Origin: JBQTIP01 sp052388025
GTDB lineage: Bacteria > Actinomycetota > UBA4738 > HRBIN12
NCBI GenBank assembly: GCA_052388025.1
Contig: JBQTIP010000256.1
Span: forward strand, 1 to 9,973
Direction: 5' to 3'
Length of the DNA: 9,973 nt
The notes under the pieces are model-generated. The model was given only the letters and a program-made list of their open reading frames with translations. It ran no database searches and was not told where the DNA came from. Shown here in pieces: positions 6,129 through 9,973 of this stretch; position 1 is the stretch's first letter; each line of letters begins with the position of its first letter. The position numbers were made by a program, and so were the translations under genes.

Positions 6129-6134
6129 TACCAT
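6129..6134 (+). promoter_or_regulatory. Candidate -10 element for a leaderless helicase mRNA
   Basis: TACCAT (TAnnnT) ends six bases before the GTG at 6141, so transcription would begin at or next to the start codon. No Shine-Dalgarno site precedes this GTG, which supports leaderless translation. No convincing -35 box is seen. The 29-base gap after the antiporter would also allow co-transcription. Confidence 0.4.
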
Positions 6135-6140
6135 CGGGCC

Positions 6141-8408
6141 GTGGACCCGCGGGCGTTCCTCGATTCGGTTCGGAGCGACGAGGCCCTCGCGCCCTCGCTC
6201 GTCTCGGTCCGGGAGCTGCCGGCACGGAAGCCCGTTCTGGAGCCGCCTCCCGAGCTGCCCGAGCTGCTGGCCGACCGGCTCGGGCTGCTCGGGATCGAGG
6301 GGCTCTACCCGCACCAGCGGCGCGCGCTCGACGCGGTGCGGGCCGGGCGGAACGTCGTCGTCGCGACGGGAACGGCATCGGGCAAGACGCTCGTGTACAA
6401 CCTCGCGTTCGCCGCCGAGGCGCTGGTCGACCCGAAGCGGACCGCCCTGTACCTGTTCCCCACGAAGGCGCTCGCGCGCGACCAGCTCCGGCAGGTGCGC
6501 GACCTCAAGCTGCCGCAGCTCAGGGCCGCCGTGTACGACGGGGACACGCCGCGGGTGGAGCGGCCCCTGATCCGGAGGAACGCGAACCTCGTGATGACGA
6601 ACCCCGACATGCTGCACGCGAGCCTGCTGCCCGACCACGCTCGCTGGGCGGACTTCCTGCTCCGGCTCTCGCTGGTTGTCGTGGACGAGGCGCACGTGGC
6701 GCGCGGCGTGTTCGGCTCGCACATCGCGATGGTGCTGCGGCGGTTGCGGCGCCTCATCGCCCAATACGGCGGCGAGCCGAGGTTCGTCCTTGCGTCGGCT
6801 ACGGTCGGCAACCCCGCGGAGCTGGCCGAACGGCTGGTCGGCGTTCCGTTCGAGGCCGTCACGGAAGACACCTCGCCCGCCGGCGAGAAGCTGTTCGCGC
6901 TCTGGAACCCGCCCGTGGTCGACGAGGAATCGGGCACGCGCCAGAGCGCCCTCAGCGAGGCGTCGTGGATCATGGCGAAGCTGGCCGAGGAGGGGATCCG
7001 CTCGATCGGGTTCACGAGGTCCCGCCGAGCCGCGGAGCTCTTGGCCGAGTTCGCCAGGCGTGAGGTTCCCGGCGAGCTGCGAGGGAGGATCAAGTCCTAC
7101 CGCGCGGGGTATCTGCCCGAGGACCGGCGCGCGCTGGAGCGCGCCCTTGCCGACGGAGAGCTGCTGGCGGTCGCATCGACAAGCGCGCTGGAGCTCGGCA
7201 TCGACATCGGTTCGCTCGACGCGGCGATCCTGGTCGGATACCCGGGAACCCGCGCCTCGATGTGGCAGCAAGCGGGTCGGGCGGGTCGGCGCGACTCCGG
7301 CTCGCTCGCGATCCTCGTGGCGCAGGACGATCCGCTCGACCAGTACCTCGTGACGCACCCGGCGGACCTGTTCGACAAGGCGGCGGAGGCGGCGGTGATC
7401 GACCCGTCGAATCCGTTCATCCTGGAGCCGCACCTATTGTGCGCCGCCCGCGAGCGCCCGCTCGCCGACGAGGACCTCGAAGTGTTCGGGCCGACGGCTC
7501 CGGAAGCGGTCGAGCGGCTGGAGGAGCGCGGCGAGCTCGTGCGTCGGCGCGGCGCCCTCTATTACCTCGGCCGCGAGTCGCCGCACCGCCGGGTTGACAT
7601 CCGCTCGGCGTCGGGCAGCCTGTTCTCCATCGTGATCGAGGAGACCGGCGAGCTGCTCGGGACCGTTGACGAGTCGCGCGCCTACGTGCAGGTGCACCCC
7701 GGCGCCGTGTACCTGCACCAGGGTGAGCAGTTCCTGGTGACGGAGCTCGACCTCGTCGCCGGGGTGGCGCTCGTGCAGCGCTCCGACCCCGACTACTACA
7801 CGCAGTCGCGTGACACGACCGATATCGAGGTGGTCGGGACCGGGGAGGAGACGACCACCGGCGACGTTCCCACGTTCTTCGGTACGGTTCGCGTCACGAA
7901 CCAGGTGGTCGGCTACGTCCGAAAGCTCGTGGCGACCGGCGAGATCGTCGACACGGTCCCGCTCGTGCTCCCTCCGCAGACGCTGGAGACGAAGGCGGTC
8001 TGGTGGGCGATTCCGCAGGCGGTGCTCGAACGCGCGGCCCTGAAGCCGTCGCAGGTCCCGGGCGCCGCGCACGCCGCCGAGCACGCTGCCATCGGCCTGC
8101 TGCCGCTCGTCGCGACGTGCGATCGCTGGGACGTCGGCGGCGTCTCCACCGCATTCCATCCGGACACCGGCTCGTGCGCGATCTTCATCTACGACGGGTA
8201 CCCGGGCGGCGCCGGGATCGCCGATCGCGGGTTCCGTTCCGCCGCAAGGCTCCTGGAGGCGACGCTCGAGACGGTGCGGCAGTGCCCGTGCACGCACGGA
8301 TGCCCTTCGTGCGTCCAATCGCCTAAGTGCGGGAACGGGAACGAGCCCCTCGACAAGGCAGGGGCAGTCTCGCTCCTTGCCGCAATGCTCGGTGGATCGT
8401 GGGGATGA
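6141..8408 (+). CDS. mrfA: DEAH-box ATP-dependent helicase, MrfA/YprA family with C-terminal DUF1998 zinc module
   Basis: A superfamily 2 helicase of 755 residues, close to the 749 of Bacillus subtilis MrfA, a 3'-5' DNA helicase acting in mitomycin-type crosslink repair. The Q-like PHQRRALDAV lies at 57-66 and Walker A ATGTASGKT at 75-83. FPTKALARDQ (106-115), TNPDMLH (153-159), DEAH (182-185) and SAT (219-221) follow. The second RecA lobe has GFTRSRRAAELLAEF (290-304), STSALELGIDIG (346-357) and QQAGRAGR (376-383). The C-terminal DUF1998 region has WDVGG (663-667) and a YPGGAG loop (687-692). A cysteine cluster follows at C715, C717, C721, C724 and C730, as in the metal-binding site of MrfA. 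Start GTG at 6141 is chosen by length and homology; the open frame extends upstream only inside the antiporter gene. It overlaps the next gene by ATGA. The exonuclease partner MrfB is not adjacent. Confidence 0.93.
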   Translation: MDPRAFLDSVRSDEALAPSLVSVRELPARKPVLEPPPELPELLADRLGLLGIEGLYPHQRRALDAVRAGRNVVVATGTASGKTLVYNLAFAAEALVDPKRTALYLFPTKALARDQLRQVRDLKLPQLRAAVYDGDTPRVERPLIRRNANLVMTNPDMLHASLLPDHARWADFLLRLSLVVVDEAHVARGVFGSHIAMVLRRLRRLIAQYGGEPRFVLASATVGNPAELAERLVGVPFEAVTEDTSPAGEKLFALWNPPVVDEESGTRQSALSEASWIMAKLAEEGIRSIGFTRSRRAAELLAEFARREVPGELRGRIKSYRAGYLPEDRRALERALADGELLAVASTSALELGIDIGSLDAAILVGYPGTRASMWQQAGRAGRRDSGSLAILVAQDDPLDQYLVTHPADLFDKAAEAAVIDPSNPFILEPHLLCAARERPLADEDLEVFGPTAPEAVERLEERGELVRRRGALYYLGRESPHRRVDIRSASGSLFSIVIEETGELLGTVDESRAYVQVHPGAVYLHQGEQFLVTELDLVAGVALVQRSDPDYYTQSRDTTDIEVVGTGEETTTGDVPTFFGTVRVTNQVVGYVRKLVATGEIVDTVPLVLPPQTLETKAVWWAIPQAVLERAALKPSQVPGAAHAAEHAAIGLLPLVATCDRWDVGGVSTAFHPDTGSCAIFIYDGYPGGAGIADRGFRSAARLLEATLETVRQCPCTHGCPSCVQSPKCGNGNEPLDKAGAVSLLAAMLGGSWG

Positions 8409-8905
8409 GCCGGGCCACCTACGTCGCGGTGTGCGGGCCGGCGAAGGCCACCGAGCGGGAGGCTGCATGGGCCGAGGAGATCGGCCGCTCGCTGGCTCGG
8501 GCGGGAGCCGTACTAGTCTGTGGTGGACTAGGCGGGGTGATGCACGCCGCCGCGCGAGGTGCGCAGGCCGAGGGCGGAACGTCCGTCGGCATCGTCCCCG
8601 GCGACGACCGCGACCCGGCGAGCCCCCATCTCACGGTAGTCGTCTCAACCGGGATGGGCGAGTCTCGCAACGCGCTGGTGGTCCGGACGGCTGATGCCGT
8701 CATCGCGATCTCGGGTGAGTTCGGGACGCTCTCGGAGATCGCGCTCGCGCTCAAGATGGGGAAGCCGGTGGTCGGCCTCGGCACCTGGGAGCTCGCCAAG
8801 GAAGGTCGGTCGGTCGACCCGATCGTTCGCGCGTCGAGCCCGGCCGAGGCGGTGCAGATAGCGCTCAGGCTCGTGGACTCAAATCTGCCGGAGGGGGGCC
8901 CGTAA
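8405..8905 (+). CDS. TIGR00725-type SLOG/LOG-like Rossmann protein
   Basis: A 166-residue cytoplasmic protein of the DprA/LOG-like Rossmann superfamily, closest by eye to the TIGR00725 group. Motifs: VAVCGPAKATE (7-17), VLVCGGLGGVMHAAARGA (36-53), STGMGESRNALVVRTADAVIAI (81-102, split here as STGMGESRN and ALVVRTADAVIAI), and SGEFGTLSEIALALKMGKP (103-121). Related proteins bind nucleotides or nucleotide-derived ligands. True LOG cytokinin phosphoribohydrolases carry PGGxGTxxE; here the first three positions read SGE, so that enzymatic activity should not be assumed. ATG at 8405 overlaps the helicase TGA (ATGA) with a GGTGGA stretch upstream, so translation is probably coupled to mrfA. The biochemical role of the group is poorly known; involvement in the same DNA-repair or nucleotide-sensing process is an inference from context only. 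The gene ends three bases before the convergent flippase gene. Confidence 0.85.
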   Translation: MSRATYVAVCGPAKATEREAAWAEEIGRSLARAGAVLVCGGLGGVMHAAARGAQAEGGTSVGIVPGDDRDPASPHLTVVVSTGMGESRNALVVRTADAVIAISGEFGTLSEIALALKMGKPVVGLGTWELAKEGRSVDPIVRASSPAEAVQIALRLVDSNLPEGGP

Positions 8906-8908
8906 GCC

Positions 8909-9973
8909 TCAGGCGGCGGGCGTGCGCCCGACCAGTCGGCCGGCCACCGCGAGGAGCGTCCGGCGCTCGCCGGGCTTCAGCCCGATCGCTAGCATCGCGA
9001 CCGCGTAGACCAGGCACCCAGCGCCTGAAGACAGCACGAGATTCACCAGCCACTCCGCGTCGGGCACGATCGCATCCACGCTAATCATCACGGCCGCCCC
9101 GACGAGCGTCGGTGGCACGAGCCGCAGGAAGTGCCGGTCGAACGGCCAGATGTGCACGAAGCGGTGCACCAGGAACAGTCGCGCGAGCGCCGAGCACGAA
9201 AGGGTCAACGCCTGCGCGATCGCGGCACCGGGGATGCCGAGCGACGGGATCAGCGCGAACGCGACCCCGATGTCGATCGCGAAGGAGGCGAGGTAGATCA
9301 GCAAGTCCCAACCGGTGCGTCCGACCATGATGAGGATGAACCCCACGGTCCCCACCATGACCGGCACGATCATCCCTACGATGAGGATCCGCAGCGCCGA
9401 TCTCCCGCCCGTGAACTCCTGCCCGAAGATCCGGAGCACCGGCTCGGGGAGGATCGCGAGCACCAGCAGCACCGGGATCGTGGCCCCCAGGGTCCACCGC
9501 GTGACCGACTTGTAGAGCCCGTCGAGCTTCCCATGCTCCTCGCGGTGGTGCAGGTCGGCGACGAACGGGCTGAACGTGAGCGAGACCGAGGTCAGGAAGA
9601 GGAACAGCGACTGCGCGGCCCGGAGCGCGGCGCCGTAGACGCCGACCTCCGCGGACCCCACCCTGCCGCCACTCGACAGAGAGGACAGAACGAAGAAGTC
9701 TGCCCAGAAGATCAGCTGAGAGAAGAGCGTCGCCGGAGCGCGGAGCCCACCGAACCTCAGCAGCGATCCAGTGTGCTCCTCGGGGATGCCGCCGCCCTCC
9801 GTTACCTGGTCGAAGCCACGGGTCGACCGCTCCCACCCCCACCAAGCGATGAGGAGCGCCAGCCCCCACGAGGCGCCGAAGGCGAGGGTCGTCGTGCCGG
9901 CCGTCGTCGCGACGACCCAGCCGGCCAGCGCGAAGGCGATCCACCCGAGCGGCTGGGCCGCCCACTGCGCATA
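8909..9973 (-). CDS. Polysaccharide/oligosaccharide flippase (Wzx/RfbX, MOP superfamily), N-terminus cut by the right edge
   Basis: The open frame continues without a stop from the TGA at 8909-8911 to the window end, giving 354 C-terminal residues; the true start lies beyond 9973. Numbered from the edge, paired hydrophobic helices include a WGLALLIAWWGW stretch (39-50) and the typical core ATLFSQLIFWADFFVLSSL (about 81-99). Then come GVYGAALRAAQSLF, the RIFGQEFTGGRSALRIL segment (a hallmark of the family), and LGIPGAAIAQALTLSCSALA. The last reads like the polysaccharide-synthesis C-terminal domain. Members flip lipid-linked sugars across the inner membrane for O-antigen, capsule, exopolysaccharide or teichoic-type polymers. 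An in-frame GTG at 9661 is not the real start because conserved helices precede it. A link to the LCP ligase at 3684 is possible in function but they are 4 kb apart on opposite strands. MurJ and teichuronic-type transporters are alternatives. Confidence 0.88.
   Translation of the reverse strand, partial: YAQWAAQPLGWIAFALAGWVVATTAGTTTLAFGASWGLALLIAWWGWERSTRGFDQVTEGGGIPEEHTGSLLRFGGLRAPATLFSQLIFWADFFVLSSLSSGGRVGSAEVGVYGAALRAAQSLFLFLTSVSLTFSPFVADLHHREEHGKLDGLYKSVTRWTLGATIPVLLVLAILPEPVLRIFGQEFTGGRSALRILIVGMIVPVMVGTVGFILIMVGRTGWDLLIYLASFAIDIGVAFALIPSLGIPGAAIAQALTLSCSALARLFLVHRFVHIWPFDRHFLRLVPPTLVGAAVMISVDAIVPDAEWLVNLVLSSGAGCLVYAVAMLAIGLKPGERRTLLAVAGRLVGRTPAA

Noticed and set aside
5676..7433. A 585-residue open frame on the minus strand opposite the antiporter and helicase genes
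   Set aside because: Its product is Arg/Pro/Gly-rich without motifs or hydrophobic pattern, and it lies antisense to two well-supported genes. High GC content makes such stop-free shadows common.
7434..8468. A 344-residue minus-strand frame opposite the helicase C-terminal half
   Set aside because: Antisense to the conserved DUF1998 module; composition typical of a GC-driven shadow.
8917..8930. CGGGCG/CGCCCG inverted repeat near the convergent gene ends
   Set aside because: A short stem with a small loop and no T-run on either strand, inside flippase codons; not enough to call a terminator.
9081..9965. A 294-residue minus-strand frame overlapping the flippase in another phase
   Set aside because: Gly/Arg-rich and lacking helices, whereas the neighbouring phase gives a clear membrane transporter.
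1..9973. Mobile element, phage, CRISPR, toxin-antitoxin or defence island
   Set aside because: No transposase, integrase, repeat array, terminal repeats or tRNA was found, and composition is even across the window.

Overview
The window is about 10 kb of GC-rich, densely coded bacterial chromosome. Several traits suggest an actinobacterium-like, Gram-positive-type organism. There are GTG and TTG start codons, TAnnnT-type -10 elements, candidate leaderless starts and an LCP-family cell-wall ligase. The lineage cannot be named from the sequence. I see no phage, insertion sequence, tRNA, rRNA or CRISPR. All seven recognised protein families are ordinary chromosomal ones; an eighth long gene and one very short frame are not assigned to a family.

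Left part (1-2858, minus strand): an ion-gradient pair. nhaA (Na+/H+ antiporter) lies upstream of a possible 44-residue membrane microprotein. Next comes hppA, a membrane-bound pyrophosphatase that runs off the left edge. hppA has its own Shine-Dalgarno and a perfect TATAAT, so it may be transcribed separately as well as by read-through. The pyrophosphatase would build a cation gradient and NhaA would interconvert the Na+ and H+ gradients.

Middle-left (2986-4637, plus strand): diverging from nhaA is a two-gene unit. It encodes a single-pass membrane protein with an extracytoplasmic domain that resembles the NTF2 fold, then an LCP (LytR-CpsA-Psr) ligase. Their stop and start codons overlap as GTGA, so translation is probably coupled and a joint cell-envelope role is likely.

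Middle (4660-6111): an extended -10 element leads into a yybP-ykoY (manganese) riboswitch at about 4677-4770. The riboswitch sits directly before a Ca2+/cation antiporter (CaCA) gene. This is the clearest regulatory feature and points to Mn2+ (or Ca2+/Mn2+) efflux.

Right part (6141-8905, plus strand): an MrfA/YprA-type DEAH helicase with a C-terminal four-cysteine DUF1998 module, probably leaderless. It overlaps by ATGA with a TIGR00725/SLOG-type Rossmann protein. The MrfB exonuclease that partners MrfA in Bacillus is not next door. The last gene (8909-9973, minus strand) is the C-terminal part of a polysaccharide/lipid-linked oligosaccharide flippase. It converges on the SLOG gene with a 3-nt gap.

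All family assignments come from reading motifs by eye; no database search was run. The best leads are the Mn riboswitch-CaCA unit, the helicase-SLOG coupling, the membrane protein-LCP pair and the microprotein between nhaA and hppA.
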